Origin: Parageobacillus caldoxylosilyticus NBRC 107762
GTDB lineage: Bacteria; Bacillota; Bacilli; Bacillales; Anoxybacillaceae
Assembly: GCF_000632715.1 (NCBI RefSeq)
Contig: NZ_BAWO01000052.1
Coordinates: forward strand, 1 to 46,622
DNA: 46,622 nt
Reading direction: 5' to 3'
Shown: piece after piece, positions 16,700 through 26,279 of the stretch
Layout of the letters: each line of letters starts with the position of its first letter
How positions within the stretch are numbered: position 1 is the first letter of the stretch
Made by a program: the position numbers and the translations under genes
The notes under the pieces: model-generated
Databases searched by the model: none
What the model was told of the DNA's origin: nothing
The model's input: only the letters and a program-made list of their open reading frames with translations

Positions 16700-16713
16700 G
16701 GAAGAAGAAAAAA

Positions 16714-17058
16714 ATGAGAAGAAACGAAACAAGCATGAAATGGGTAGTATTGGGACTGCTCATTGGCATTTTTGTCGCTTCGATGGACAATACGATCGTT
16801 GCGACGGTGATGGCGACGATTGTCGCGGATTTAGAGGGCTTGATAAGTTTGTTTGGGTGACGTCCGCGTATATGGTGACGGAAATGGCAGAGATGCCGAT
16901 TTTCGGGAAACTTTCCGACATGTACGGACGGAAGCGGTTTTTTATCTAGCTTAATCCCAGCAGCACTGATGCTTATGTTCGTCTTTTTCATGACAAACGA
17001 CCGGCTTGCATCGATGCATGCCGCACAGCAAGGCAAGGTGCAAGTCGGGAAGGAATAA
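16714..17058 (+). pseudogene. Deletion remnant of a DHA2 multidrug efflux gene
   Basis: The start (ATG 16714) opens with the first helix of an EmrB/QacA-type pump (LGLLIGIFVASMDNTIVATV). A frameshift near 16840 moves the reading to DKFVWVTSAYMVTEMAEMPI and GKLSDMYGRKRFF, the second helix and the motif A loop. After a stop the sequence jumps to the last helix and tail (PAALMLMFVFFMTNDRLASM). About 400 central codons are missing, so this is an internal deletion plus a frameshift. An intact relative lies at 18849-20204 but is not identical to it. Confidence 0.8.
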
Positions 17059-17072
17059 GTATCTCGCAAAAG

Positions 17073-17113
17073 AAAAAGCGAATGCCGGCAATGCGCAGCA
17101 TTCGCTTTTTTTT
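17073..17113. terminator. Bidirectional terminator between the pump remnant and opuD
   Basis: A long stem (AAAAAGCGAATGC with GCATTCGCTTTTT) is flanked by A-runs and T-runs. It serves the converging opuD gene, whose final codons abut it. Confidence 0.85.
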
Positions 17114-18623
17114 ATATTCGTTTTTTGGCAATCGGTTCTTTTTGAAACGAACGAATTAATGAGATGACGATCAAAATCATAATGATCGCAAATGGAAATG
17201 CCGCAACAATCGATGCGGTTTGCAGCGCCTGTAAACCGCCTGTCCAAAGCAGGATCACGGCTGCGGCTGATTGCGCGATTCCCCAAATAAATTTGACGGA
17301 ATTTGGCGGGTTCAACATCCCGTTTGTTGTTTGCATACCGAGAACGAACGTAGCCGAATCCGCTGACGTGACAAAGAACGTACAAATTAATAAAATCGCT
17401 AATCCCGATAAAATCGTGCCAAACGGAAATTGTTGCAGCATGAAAAACAATGCGGTTTCCATCCCTTTGTCATTCATGACATCGATGATGCTGATATGTT
17501 GAAACCGTTCTAAATATAACGCCGAGCCGCCAAAGACGGAAAACCATAAGGCACTAAATACGGTCGGAACGGCTAACACACCGATCATAAATTCACGTAT
17601 AGTACGACCTCTTGAGATGCGGGCAATGAACGTTCCGACAAACGGTGCCCACGCGATCCACCATGCCCAATAAAAAATCGTCCACGATTTTGGCCAGTCG
17701 CTTTGCTCAAACGGTGTCAACCGAAAACTCATGGACGGCAAGTTTTGTAAATAAGTTCCAATCGTTGTAGTAAACACATCCATAATAAAGCTCGTTGGAC
17801 CGACAAACAGCAAAAACAGCATAAGCCAAACCGCAAGAGCGATATTCGTGTCGCTCAATATTTTGATTCCTTTATTTAATCCCGTTTGCGCAGAAGTCAT
17901 AAACAAAAATGTAACAACAATAATAATGATGAGTTGTGTTATAAAATTATTCGGTATGGCTGGAAATAAACGCGATAATCCTCCGCCAATCTGAATCGCT
18001 CCGAGCCCTAGTGAAGTAGCAACGCCAAATATCGTCGCATATACAGAAAGCGTATCAATGGTGATGCCGACAGCGCCATTCACTTTATCGCCAAATATTG
18101 GCCGCAATAGGCGGCTAATGACACCCGGTTCTTTTTTGCGAAATTGGAAATACGCAAGTGCCAGCGCAATTACACCGTAAATTGCCCACGGATGCAGCCC
18201 CCAATGGAAAAAGGCGTACCGCATCGCTAGGCGCGCCGCTTCCGGCGTTCCTCCTTCTCCGGCAGGCGGCGTATGGTAGTGAGAAATAGGTTCAGCCACC
18301 CCCCAAAACACTAACCCGATTCCCATACCGGCACTAAATAACATCGCAAACCATGTTGCGCTGCTATATTCCGGCTTCTCATCGTCCTCACCAAGACGAA
18401 TATTGCCGTACTTCGAAAAGATTAAAAATAAACAAAAAACAAGAAATGTTGTCGCTGCCAATAAATAAAACCAGCCAAATCGATCAATTAAAAAGGAATG
18501 TACTGCCGTACTGACAGCGCCTAAGTTATAATCAGGCAGTTTACTTGCGGGTATTACTCCCCAAATAATAAATAAAATGACAATTATAATAGAAATGTAA
18601 AACACGGTCGATACTTTCCTCAT
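17112..18623 (-). CDS. opuD: Glycine betaine transporter OpuD (BCCT family)
   Basis: The 503-residue protein has 12 membrane helices and is a sodium-coupled betaine/carnitine/choline transporter that imports osmoprotectants. The BCCT signatures are all present: GMGIGLVFWGVAEP (about 100-113), FHWGLHPWAIYG (about 140), and WWIAWAPFVGTFIARISRGR (about 315-334), which contains the aromatic substrate-box tryptophans. Length and motifs fit B. subtilis OpuD (512 residues). The ATG has AAGGAGGGAT upstream. It is a single gene ended by a shared terminator. Osmotic induction is expected from the family, but no promoter was assigned. Confidence 0.92.
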   Translation of the reverse strand: MRKVSTVFYISIIIVILFIIWGVIPASKLPDYNLGAVSTAVHSFLIDRFGWFYLLAATTFLVFCLFLIFSKYGNIRLGEDDEKPEYSSATWFAMLFSAGMGIGLVFWGVAEPISHYHTPPAGEGGTPEAARLAMRYAFFHWGLHPWAIYGVIALALAYFQFRKKEPGVISRLLRPIFGDKVNGAVGITIDTLSVYATIFGVATSLGLGAIQIGGGLSRLFPAIPNNFITQLIIIIVVTFLFMTSAQTGLNKGIKILSDTNIALAVWLMLFLLFVGPTSFIMDVFTTTIGTYLQNLPSMSFRLTPFEQSDWPKSWTIFYWAWWIAWAPFVGTFIARISRGRTIREFMIGVLAVPTVFSALWFSVFGGSALYLERFQHISIIDVMNDKGMETALFFMLQQFPFGTILSGLAILLICTFFVTSADSATFVLGMQTTNGMLNPPNSVKFIWGIAQSAAAVILLWTGGLQALQTASIVAAFPFAIIMILIVISLIRSFQKEPIAKKRI

Positions 18624-18784
18624 CTTATCCCTCCTTGTAATCTTTGTTTAATGGGTGCCGATGAGGATCGTGTTAGCGTTTTCGGGTGTCGGAGAAGGAA
18701 AGAAAAAAGTTTTCCATTTCTATGGTAACGAAAAAATATAGAAATGGCAATGGATTTGCTTTGATATGGAAACAAGCATTTTTT

Positions 18785-18814
18785 TTGTAGGAAAACGATG
18801 ATATCGTGTAAAAT
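18785..18814 (+). promoter_or_regulatory. Promoter with operator-like palindrome before the efflux gene
   Basis: TTGTAG (18785-18790), an 18-base spacer and TAAAAT (18809-18814) form a reasonable SigA promoter. The spacer contains the palindrome ACGATGATATCGT (18795-18807), which could bind a local repressor. Confidence 0.45.
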
Positions 18815-18848
18815 AAATTACTCATGGTAAATAAAAAGGGGGGTAGGC

Positions 18849-20204
18849 ATGGTGAATAGCAGAATATCCGTAATGGCAAGCATTGTGCTAGCGATGCTCG
18901 TGGCATCGATGGATACGACGATCATGAATACGACGATGCCGATTATTGCGAAAGAACTCGGAGGGTTTTCTCTTTATGCTTGGGCGTTTGCTTCCTATAT
19001 GATCACAACGACCGTTCTTTCTCCAATTGCAGGGAGACTTTCCGATATTTTTGGGAGAAAGAAAGTGTTTAGCTTCGGTATTATTTTATTTCTAATCGGT
19101 TCGCTTCTTTGTGGGATGTCGCAAAATATGGTCCAGCTTGTTGTATTCCGCGCGCTGCAAGGAATTGGCGCTGGCTTTATGATGCCGTTTCCGGCCATCA
19201 TTGCCGGGGATTTATTTCCAATTGAAAAGCGCGGCAAAATTCAAGCGTTTTTTACGGCAATGTGGGGGATTTCCGCTGTTCTTGCGCCGCTGTTAGGATC
19301 GTTGTTTGTCGAATACGCATCATGGCGCTGGATTTTTTATATTAATATCCCGATTTGCTTGCTTTCGTTACTCACGCTATTGCCATATAAAGAAGTGTAC
19401 GAACCGAAGCGAACATCGATTGACTATATCGGAGCGGTATTATTTGCGGCCGCAATCAGCCTGCTTCTATTGATGACGGTGGTCAAAAGCAACCAGTGGA
19501 TGTATGGCGTCATTGGCGCTGTGTTATTAGTTGTTTTTTACTTATACGAAAAAAAGCAAACGTCTCCGCTTGTTCCATTGGCGCTTGTCCAGCATAAAAC
19601 GCTAAAATGGATGAACATCAACGGATTTGTCAGCTGTGTCGCTTTATTTGGCACGTCTAGCTACATTCCGCTATTTTTGCAAAATATCGCGCATAAAACA
19701 GTATTTGTGAGCGGCCTCGCTCTTTTAGGCATGTCGATTGGCTGGATGATTGCGGCTGTGCCGGCGGGAAAATGGATTTTACGCTATGGGTATCGCATTT
19801 TATTGATTATCGGAAACGTTCTGCTTGTGCTTTCTGGACTATTGCTTGCACTTTTAAATGAAAGCCACGGATTTTTATATGTCTTTTTTGCCATGTTCAT
19901 TCAAGGGCTATCGTTCGGATTGACGTCTACCGTCGGTATCATCGGCTCGCAGCAGCTGGCCGATGCGCATGAAAAAGGAATCGCTACTTCGTTTTTTATG
20001 TTTTGCCGCAACATCGGCACGGCAATTGGTGTAACGATTATGGGCGCCTTTTTAACGAAAGCAGCTGGATTTATGACAGGCATCCATCATCTCTTTTTAT
20101 TTGGATTTATCGGTAGCATTGTGGCTCTACTAACATCGTTTCTCATTCGGGATGAATCCGAACAGGAAAAAAATAATTTGCTTCGTTCGGGAGAAATGGT
20201 CTAA
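18849..20204 (+). CDS. MFS multidrug efflux transporter (DHA2 type)
   Basis: The 451-residue protein is a major facilitator with about 14 predicted helices. It shows the DHA2 drug/proton antiporter pattern: first helix VASMDTTIMNTTMPIIAKEL, motif A GRLSDIFGRKKVF (about residues 62-74), FRALQGIGAGFMMP (motif B, about 97-110), and LAPLLGSLFVEYASWRWIFY (motif C, about 140-160). It resembles B. subtilis Mdr/YusP. Substrates are not evident. The ATG has AAAAGGGGGG upstream, and a terminator follows. The C-terminus is short and charged. Confidence 0.85.
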   Translation: MVNSRISVMASIVLAMLVASMDTTIMNTTMPIIAKELGGFSLYAWAFASYMITTTVLSPIAGRLSDIFGRKKVFSFGIILFLIGSLLCGMSQNMVQLVVFRALQGIGAGFMMPFPAIIAGDLFPIEKRGKIQAFFTAMWGISAVLAPLLGSLFVEYASWRWIFYINIPICLLSLLTLLPYKEVYEPKRTSIDYIGAVLFAAAISLLLLMTVVKSNQWMYGVIGAVLLVVFYLYEKKQTSPLVPLALVQHKTLKWMNINGFVSCVALFGTSSYIPLFLQNIAHKTVFVSGLALLGMSIGWMIAAVPAGKWILRYGYRILLIIGNVLLVLSGLLLALLNESHGFLYVFFAMFIQGLSFGLTSTVGIIGSQQLADAHEKGIATSFFMFCRNIGTAIGVTIMGAFLTKAAGFMTGIHHLFLFGFIGSIVALLTSFLIRDESEQEKNNLLRSGEMV

Positions 20205-20231
20205 ATATTTGGCATTATATGCCGATAATAA

Positions 20232-20263
20232 AGAAGGGAAGGTCATTCCCTTCTCTTTTTTTT
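20232..20263 (+). terminator. Terminator of the efflux gene
   Basis: A perfect 9-bp stem (AGAAGGGAA/TTCCCTTCT) with a 5-base loop is followed by CTTTTTTTT. Confidence 0.85.
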
Positions 20264-20309
20264 GCAGATGGAGTGCTACATGATGCGAATGAATGGGGGG
20301 ATCCGAACG

Positions 20310-22001
20310 ATGAAGATGACGGTCCGAAAAAAATTGTATGCAGTATTTGCCGTCGTATATATGCTGTTAATCGCTCTCGTTGGCATTGCTTATTACGAGA
20401 TTTCCACTATTAATGCTAGTTATACGCACCTTTTAAATGACAAAGTTCCAAAACTTGTCAATGTCAAACAGTTAGAAATTTTGATCCGGCGCGAGCAGGG
20501 GAGCATGCGCGGCTATTTGCTTAGCGGCGATCAAACATCATTGACAAACTTTACGAAAGCGCACAATGAATATGAAAAGCTAAGCAATGAACTCGCGAAA
20601 ACGTTGACAAAGACGGAAACAAAAAAGTTGCTCGCGCAGTTGGATGAGCTAGAACAGCAGTTTTACGAACTAGGGCAACAAATGTTTCAATTAAAAGAGG
20701 AAAATAATGTGGCGGCTTATACACAGTTAATGACAACGACAGGAAGGAATATTACTTCACAATTTGATGAAGTGGCACGGCAGCTGACGGAAATCCAGCA
20801 AACAGATATGAATCAGGCCAACAAGGATACCACGTCAGAAGCGGCATCTCTTAAAGTATGGATGATTATGATCGGAGTCATGGCGCTCGCTATCGGCAAC
20901 ATCATTACCATTTATATCAGCCGCATTCTTTCTCGCCCGCTCCTCACTCTTTCCGAAGCTGCAAAACGAATTGCCGATGGCGATTTGACTGGGGAGGAAA
21001 TTGTGATTCATAACCGCGATGAAATCGGCGAACTGGCGGCGTCTTTTAACCAAATGGCGAAAAATTTGCGCGATGTATTAGAAAAAGTAGCGGTGAGTGC
21101 CGAACAAGTCGCAGCGTCTTCCGAACAATTGACGGCAAGTGCGGAACAGACGAGCAAGGCGACGGAACAAATTGCATTCACGATTCAAAATGTTGCTTCG
21201 GGTGTGGAAAAGCAAGTGCAAAGCGTAGAAAAAACAGCAGAGACGATCGATCAAATGTCCGAGGGAATTCAGAAAATTTCCGAACGTGCCCAAAACGTGT
21301 CGGCGATTGCGCTGCAAACGTCGGAAAAAGCATCAGAAGGTGGAAAGACAATTCAAACGGCTGTCGCGCAAATGAATACAGTAAATCATACGGTGGAGCG
21401 CCTTGCTGGGATTGTAAAAGGATTAGGAGACCGCTCCGAACAAATCGGCAAAATTATTGAAGTGATCAGTGGAATTGCGGAACAGACGAACCTTTTGGCG
21501 TTGAACGCGGCGATTGAAGCGGCGCGGGCGGGCGAACATGGACGAGGATTTGCTGTGGTGGCTGATGAAGTGCGAAAATTGGCCGAGCAATCGGCGCAAT
21601 CAGCACGACAAATTGCTTCGTTAATTGCGACGATTCAAAAGGAAACAAACGAGGCTGTTCAATCGATGGAGACGGTGCTAAAAGAAGTGGAAACTGGTAC
21701 CGGAGCCATCCGCATATCTGGAGAAGCTTTTCAACAAATCCAGACGGCTGTCCATGAAGTCGCGGCGCAAATTCAAGACGTTTCCGCTTCTGTTCAACAA
21801 ATGTCAGCGGCTGCGGAACAAGTAGTACAGTCGATGCAGCTAGTGACGCAGATTGCTGAATCCGCCGCTTCGGGAACGCAAGAAGTGTCCGCAGCAACGG
21901 AAGAACAGCTCGCTTCCATGGAGGAAATTTCAGCTTCCGCTGCTTCCTTATCGAAAATGGCGGAAGACGTACAATCACTTTTAAAACGATTCAATATGTA
22001 G
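20310..22001 (+). CDS. Methyl-accepting chemotaxis protein
   Basis: The 563-residue chemoreceptor has a first membrane helix (about 8-28), a helical extracytoplasmic sensor of the four-helix-bundle type (about 30-180, rich in Gln, Lys and Glu), a second helix (about 182-204), a HAMP domain ([20 protein letters not shown] onward) and the signalling coiled coil. The conserved hairpin tip that binds CheA and CheW is [20 protein letters not shown] (about 390-410), followed by [21 protein letters not shown] 20310 is chosen for its GGGGGG site and a short basic start before helix 1. The ligand is unknown. Confidence 0.9.
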   Translation: MKMTVRKKLYAVFAVVYMLLIALVGIAYYEISTINASYTHLLNDKVPKLVNVKQLEILIRREQGSMRGYLLSGDQTSLTNFTKAHNEYEKLSNELAKTLTKTETKKLLAQLDELEQQFYELGQQMFQLKEENNVAAYTQLMTTTGRNITSQFDEVARQLTEIQQTDMNQANKDTTSEAASLKVWMIMIGVMALAIGNIITIYISRILSRPLLTLSEAAKRIADGDLTGEEIVIHNRDEIGELAASFNQMAKNLRDVLEKVAVSAEQVAASSEQLTASAEQTSKATEQIAFTIQNVASGVEKQVQSVEKTAETIDQMSEGIQKISERAQNVSAIALQTSEKASEGGKTIQTAVAQMNTVNHTVERLAGIVKGLGDRSEQIGKIIEVISGIAEQTNLLALNAAIEAARAGEHGRGFAVVADEVRKLAEQSAQSARQIASLIATIQKETNEAVQSMETVLKEVETGTGAIRISGEAFQQIQTAVHEVAAQIQDVSASVQQMSAAAEQVVQSMQLVTQIAESAASGTQEVSAATEEQLASMEEISASAASLSKMAEDVQSLLKRFNM

Positions 22002-22029
22002 CGAACGTCCATGACGACGTTCGTTTTTT
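22002..22029 (+). terminator. Terminator of the chemoreceptor gene
   Basis: A perfect 8-bp stem (CGAACGTC/GACGTTCG) is followed by TTTTTT directly after the stop codon. Confidence 0.8.
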
Positions 22030-22126
22030 CATGTTTTTGCAACGAAAAATACATGCAAAATTTTTGTGTATTTGGATATAATAAATAAATGTACATATTG
22101 CTAAAAAGAAAGTAGTGGAGCTGCCG

Positions 22127-23074
22127 ATGGGAGAGAAGCTTGTCGTCATCATTGGACCGACCGCCGTCGGGAAAACGAAATTAAGCATCGCTTTAGCAAA
22201 GCGGTTAAATGGGGAAATCATCAGCGGGGATTCGATGCAAATTTACAAAGGAATGGACGTCGGAACGGCAAAAATTAAACCGGAGGAGATGGAAGGGATT
22301 CCACATCATTTGCTTGACATTAAAGAACCGTGGGAATCGTTTTCCGTCGTGGAATTCCAGCAGCTTGCCCGCTCGCTTATTCATGAAATTTCCGCGCGCG
22401 GGCGCCTGCCGATGATCGTCGGCGGCACCGGGCTATATATTCAATCGGTCATTTATGATTACCAATTTTCTGCTGCTCCTTCCGATGAAGCATATCGCCG
22501 CCAGTTGCGAAAGATTGCCGAGGAGAAGGGAGAACAAGCATTGTATGAAAAATTGAAAGCCGTTGATCCGGAAAGCGCCGCACGCATTCATCCGCACAAT
22601 ATCCGCCGCGTCATCCGCGCACTGGAAATATATCATTGCACAGGCAAGACGATGACGGAATGGCAGCGCGGACAAACGAAACAACTTGTTTATGATGCCG
22701 CCATCGTCGGGCTGACGATGGAACGGGAACAATTGTACCGACGCATCAACGAACGGGTCGAGCAAATGCTTGCCGAAGGGCTGCTGGAAGAAGCGAAGGC
22801 ATTATATGACCGCGGCATTCGCGATTGCCAATCTGTGCAGGCGATCGGCTATAAAGAACTGTATGACTATTTTGATGGGCGCGTTTCCTTAAAAGAAGCA
22901 ATCGAACAGTTGAAGCAAAACTCACGCCGCTATGCGAAACGGCAGTTGACATGGTTTCGCAACCAAATGCCTGTTCAATGGTTCGATATGACTGATGTAT
23001 CGAAGTTCGATGAGAAAACAGAGGAAATTTTTCAATACATAGCAGGAAAGCTTCAATTAGAAGCGAATATATAA
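22127..23074 (+). CDS. miaA: tRNA dimethylallyltransferase MiaA
   Basis: MiaA transfers a dimethylallyl group to A37 of tRNAs that read codons beginning with U. The 315-residue product has the P-loop GPTAVGKTKLS near the N-terminus, ISGDSMQIYKGMDVGTAK, GGTGLYIQSVIYDY, the RVIRALEIYHCTGKT segment and the C-terminal QNSRRYAKRQLTWFRNQ tRNA-binding motif, all conserved. ATG 22127 is preferred because GTGGAG lies 6 bases upstream; a GTG at 22115 in the same frame has a weak site. hfq follows after 33 bases, as in B. subtilis. A TATAAT at 22077-22082 is a likely -10. Confidence 0.95.
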   Translation: MGEKLVVIIGPTAVGKTKLSIALAKRLNGEIISGDSMQIYKGMDVGTAKIKPEEMEGIPHHLLDIKEPWESFSVVEFQQLARSLIHEISARGRLPMIVGGTGLYIQSVIYDYQFSAAPSDEAYRRQLRKIAEEKGEQALYEKLKAVDPESAARIHPHNIRRVIRALEIYHCTGKTMTEWQRGQTKQLVYDAAIVGLTMEREQLYRRINERVEQMLAEGLLEEAKALYDRGIRDCQSVQAIGYKELYDYFDGRVSLKEAIEQLKQNSRRYAKRQLTWFRNQMPVQWFDMTDVSKFDEKTEEIFQYIAGKLQLEANI

Positions 23075-23107
23075 AATTAGCTAGAGAGAAAAAGAGGAGG
23101 ACGTTTT

Positions 23108-23332
23108 ATGAAAAATTCCATTAACATTCAAGACCAGTTTTTAAATCAGTTGCGCAAAGATGGAACACAAGTCACCGTATATTTACTAAATGGCTTTCAG
23201 CTGCGCGGTTACGTCAAAGGGTTTGACAATTTTACCGTTTTGCTGGAAGTCCAAGGAAAGCAGCAGCTCATTTATAAACATGCGATTTCGACATTTGCCC
23301 CGGAAAAAAACATTCAGTTTGAAACAGAATAA
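23108..23332 (+). CDS. hfq: RNA chaperone Hfq
   Basis: The 74-residue Sm-like protein forms hexameric rings that bind small RNAs and A-rich mRNA tails. The Sm1 motif ([21 protein letters not shown]) and Sm2 motif ([14 protein letters not shown], with the Hfq-specific KH) are intact. The N-terminus ([14 protein letters not shown]) is the family standard. The ribosome binding site GAGGACG is close to the ATG. It lies downstream of miaA, probably co-transcribed, and has a strong terminator. Confidence 0.97.
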   Translation: MKNSINIQDQFLNQLRKDGTQVTVYLLNGFQLRGYVKGFDNFTVLLEVQGKQQLIYKHAISTFAPEKNIQFETE

Positions 23333-23360
23333 ATGCGTTTTATATAACGAATGGAAACCA

Positions 23361-23393
23361 AAAGTGCCCGTCTGAACAGGCGGGCACTTTTTT
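23361..23393 (+). terminator. Terminator of miaA-hfq
   Basis: A perfect GC-rich stem (AAAGTGCCCG with CGGGCACTTT) is followed by TTT. Confidence 0.88.
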
Positions 23394-23576
23394 ACGCGTA
23401 AAAATCGGTTATGCTGAATAAAATATACAAACTTGTATTCCTTGCCAAACTATGCTGCTTGCTTGTTTCTTTTACTTGGGCGATTGTCACGAATCGGCGG
23501 TGAAAGACGTATACTGATAAAGAACGAAGCGGTGAAAAAGGCAGCCACGAAAATGGTGAAGTGAGGTGACACCCCA

Positions 23577-24509
23577 TTGTCGGAATTAACGATGAACAAG
23601 GCAAAAGGACAAATTAACATTGTTCTCAATTCGAAAAATATTAATCATCTAGTAAAAGAGGACCGACATGATTTCATTAATTATGAAGAGCATCAAGCGT
23701 TAAAAAATATTCAAAAAGAACTCGATCAGCTGATCGGGCTCGATCATGTAAAAAAAATCATTAAAGAAATTTACGCGTGGCTTTATATTAACAAAGTCCG
23801 CAAAGAAAACGGCTTAAAATCGAATAAACAAGCGCTCCATATGATTTTTAAAGGCAATCCTGGCACAGGAAAAACGACGGTGGCGCGGCTGTTAGGAAAA
23901 TTGTTTTTTGAAATGAACGTGCTTTCCAAAGGGCATTTTATCGAAGCGGAACGAGCCGATTTAGTCGGTGAATATATCGGACATACTGCGAATAAAACGA
24001 GGGACTTAATCAAAAAAGCGCGCGGCGGGATTTTGTTTATTGATGAAGCATACTCGCTTGCCCGCGGCGGGGAAAAAGATTTCGGCAAAGAGGCGATTGA
24101 TACGCTTGTTAAAGGAATGGAAGACTATTGCGATGATTTGGTTGTCATTTTGGCGGGCTATCCGAAAGAGATGGACTATTTTTTATCATTAAATCCAGGC
24201 TTGCCGTCCCGTTTTCCGTTAACGATCGAGTTTCCAGATTATACGGTCGATGAGCTGGTGAAAATTGCAAAACAGATGCTGCGTGAACGGGAATATGAGT
24301 TTACGCCGGAAGCGGAACGGAAATTATATGGCCATATTGAAGAAGTGCTTGAAACAAACCAGCGCGGCAAGTTCAGCAACGGACGCTACGTCCGCAACTT
24401 AATTGAAAAGGCAATCCGCAAACAGGCGGTGCGCCTTCTGCACGAAGGGAGATATGATAGAAAGGAACTGATGCTGATCCGCGACCGTGATCTCGTCATC
24501 AGTTCCTAA
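23577..24509 (+). CDS. spoVK: Stage V sporulation protein K (AAA+ ATPase)
   Basis: The 310-residue protein is a CbbX-type AAA+ ATPase needed for spore maturation. Walker A is GNPGTGKT (residues 93-100), Walker B ILFIDEAY (152-159), followed by a sensor region (NPGLPSRFPLTIEFPDY). The TTG at 23577 is used: GAGGTGA lies 9 bases upstream and no ATG fits better. Position after miaA-hfq and before hflX matches B. subtilis. A GTCACGAAT and CGTATACT pair at about 23486-23515 could be a SigE-type promoter, as expected for a mother-cell gene; this is a weak match. Confidence 0.9.
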   Translation: MSELTMNKAKGQINIVLNSKNINHLVKEDRHDFINYEEHQALKNIQKELDQLIGLDHVKKIIKEIYAWLYINKVRKENGLKSNKQALHMIFKGNPGTGKTTVARLLGKLFFEMNVLSKGHFIEAERADLVGEYIGHTANKTRDLIKKARGGILFIDEAYSLARGGEKDFGKEAIDTLVKGMEDYCDDLVVILAGYPKEMDYFLSLNPGLPSRFPLTIEFPDYTVDELVKIAKQMLREREYEFTPEAERKLYGHIEEVLETNQRGKFSNGRYVRNLIEKAIRKQAVRLLHEGRYDRKELMLIRDRDLVISS

Positions 24510-24510
24510 A

Positions 24511-24538
24511 AAGGAAGGGGAAATCCCTTTCTTTTTTT
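24511..24538 (+). terminator. Terminator of spoVK
   Basis: A short stem (GGAAGGGG with TCCCTTTC, with mismatched or wobble pairs) is followed by TTTTTTT. Confidence 0.65.
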
Positions 24539-24704
24539 GTGCAACAGAAAGGATTTTGCGAGCATATGCCGAATAAATAAGCAAGGGGAAGCGGGAGCGG
24601 AATATTTTGAATAATTTGTATATTTTATCATTTTTGCATATTACCGTCCGCTCCTTGATATGTTATAGTAATGATACTTTAAAGGGATAAAGGGGGTATG
24701 GCGC

Positions 24705-26276
24705 TTGTACATGACGATCGGGGAAGTATTTTCCCAGACGGTGCGGAAATTTCCGAAAAAAGAAGCGGTCGTCGATATCATGAAAGGACGCCGCTATACG
24801 TATGAGCAATGGGAACAGGAAGTAAACCGCCTCGCCAACGCGCTGCTTGAAGCAGGAGTGCAAAAAGGAGACCGGGTATCCACCGTTTTGTACAATACGC
24901 TTGAACTTGGGACGGCGTTTTTCGCCTGTGCAAAAATCGGCGCCGTGTTCAACCCGATTAATTTTCGTTTGAAGTCAAAAGAAATCGCTTACATTCTTGA
25001 AGATGCGATGCCAAAAGTCGTCTTGTTCGAGAAGGCAGTGGAGCCGCAAATGACGGGCATTCATGGTCAATTCCCGCACATTTCGTTTTGGTACATTGAC
25101 GACGATACACCATCATATGCTGCCAATTACCACGTGCTTGTCAGCAATGCGCAAGCAACCGCTCCTTCGATGGATGTATCAGAAAATGACATTTATGCGA
25201 TGATGTACACCAGCGGCACGACCGGATGGCCAAAAGGGGTGATGCACCGTCATCGCGATATGATTGAACAGAGCATGATTTGCAATGCGGTCATGAGCAT
25301 TCGCGATACGGACCGCGGGCTTGTCAGCGCTCCAATGTTTCATTGCGCGGAGCTGCATTGCTGCTTTTTGCCGCGCGTGCATGCCGGTGCGACGAATGTC
25401 ATTCTTCATCATTTTGACCCGAAGCTTGTCTTAAAAACGATCGAGCAGGAACGCATTACGTTATTGTTTGCCGCGCCAACAATGTGGAATATGCTGTTGC
25501 AGGAAAATGTAAGCGATTACGATTTATCCTCGCTCCGTCTCGGATTGTACGGCGCCGCCCCGATGGCTCCGGTTCTTGTGAAAGAATGTCAAGAGAGGCT
25601 GGGCATCCAGCTTATTCAAGCGTACGGCATGACGGAAATGGGGCCGGCGGTGACGTTTTTGCTAGAAGATGAACAATTGACAAAAGCCGGTTCGGCCGGC
25701 CGCGCCTGCCTGAACCATGAAATTCGCGTCGTCAGGCCGCAGGAAGACGGTCCGTCCGATCCGGATGAAGTGCTGCCGCCAGGGGAAGTCGGCGAGATCA
25801 TTATGCGTGGTCCGTGTATGATGGTCGGCTATTACAACCGCGAAGAAGCGACGGCAAAGGCGATGTATAAAGGATGGTATCATTCCGGCGACTTAGGCTA
25901 TATCGATGAAGACGGCTACCTGTATGTCGCAGACCGCGTCGATGACATGATTATTAGCGGCGGCGAAAACGTCTACCCGCGCGAAGTGGAAGATGTGCTG
26001 TACGAACACCGCGGCGTGCTCGATGTCGCTGTTGTCGGCGAGCCGGATGAAAAGTGGGGCGAAAAAGTCGTGGCGTTTGTCGTCAAAAAAGACCCGGATG
26101 TTACCGCAGAGGAGCTGGAGCAATTTTGCAAAAACAGCGACCGCCTCGCTCCTTATAAACGGCCGCGCGCCTATTACTTTGTCGATACCCTTCCGCGCAA
26201 TGCAAGCGGGAAAATTCAAAAATTTTTGCTTCGCAGACAAATGAAAAACGCGGCGAAAAGCGGAAAAGAGGGATGA
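24705..26276 (+). CDS. Acyl-CoA synthetase (fatty-acid-CoA ligase)
   Basis: This 523-residue protein is an AMP-forming acyl-CoA ligase that activates fatty acids with ATP and CoA. Motifs: MYTSGTTGWPKGVMHRH (phosphate loop, about 168-184), YGAAPMAP and QAYGMTEMGP (about 305-315), WYHSGDLGYIDEDGYL (hinge region, about 393-408), and the C-terminal lysine in PRNASGKIQKF. It heads a cluster of six fatty-acid degradation genes. The start is TTG 24705 with GGGGGT 7 bases upstream; ATG 24711 is possible. Chain-length preference cannot be read from sequence. Confidence 0.88.
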   Translation: MYMTIGEVFSQTVRKFPKKEAVVDIMKGRRYTYEQWEQEVNRLANALLEAGVQKGDRVSTVLYNTLELGTAFFACAKIGAVFNPINFRLKSKEIAYILEDAMPKVVLFEKAVEPQMTGIHGQFPHISFWYIDDDTPSYAANYHVLVSNAQATAPSMDVSENDIYAMMYTSGTTGWPKGVMHRHRDMIEQSMICNAVMSIRDTDRGLVSAPMFHCAELHCCFLPRVHAGATNVILHHFDPKLVLKTIEQERITLLFAAPTMWNMLLQENVSDYDLSSLRLGLYGAAPMAPVLVKECQERLGIQLIQAYGMTEMGPAVTFLLEDEQLTKAGSAGRACLNHEIRVVRPQEDGPSDPDEVLPPGEVGEIIMRGPCMMVGYYNREEATAKAMYKGWYHSGDLGYIDEDGYLYVADRVDDMIISGGENVYPREVEDVLYEHRGVLDVAVVGEPDEKWGEKVVAFVVKKDPDVTAEELEQFCKNSDRLAPYKRPRAYYFVDTLPRNASGKIQKFLLRRQMKNAAKSGKEG

Positions 26277-26279
26277 CCA

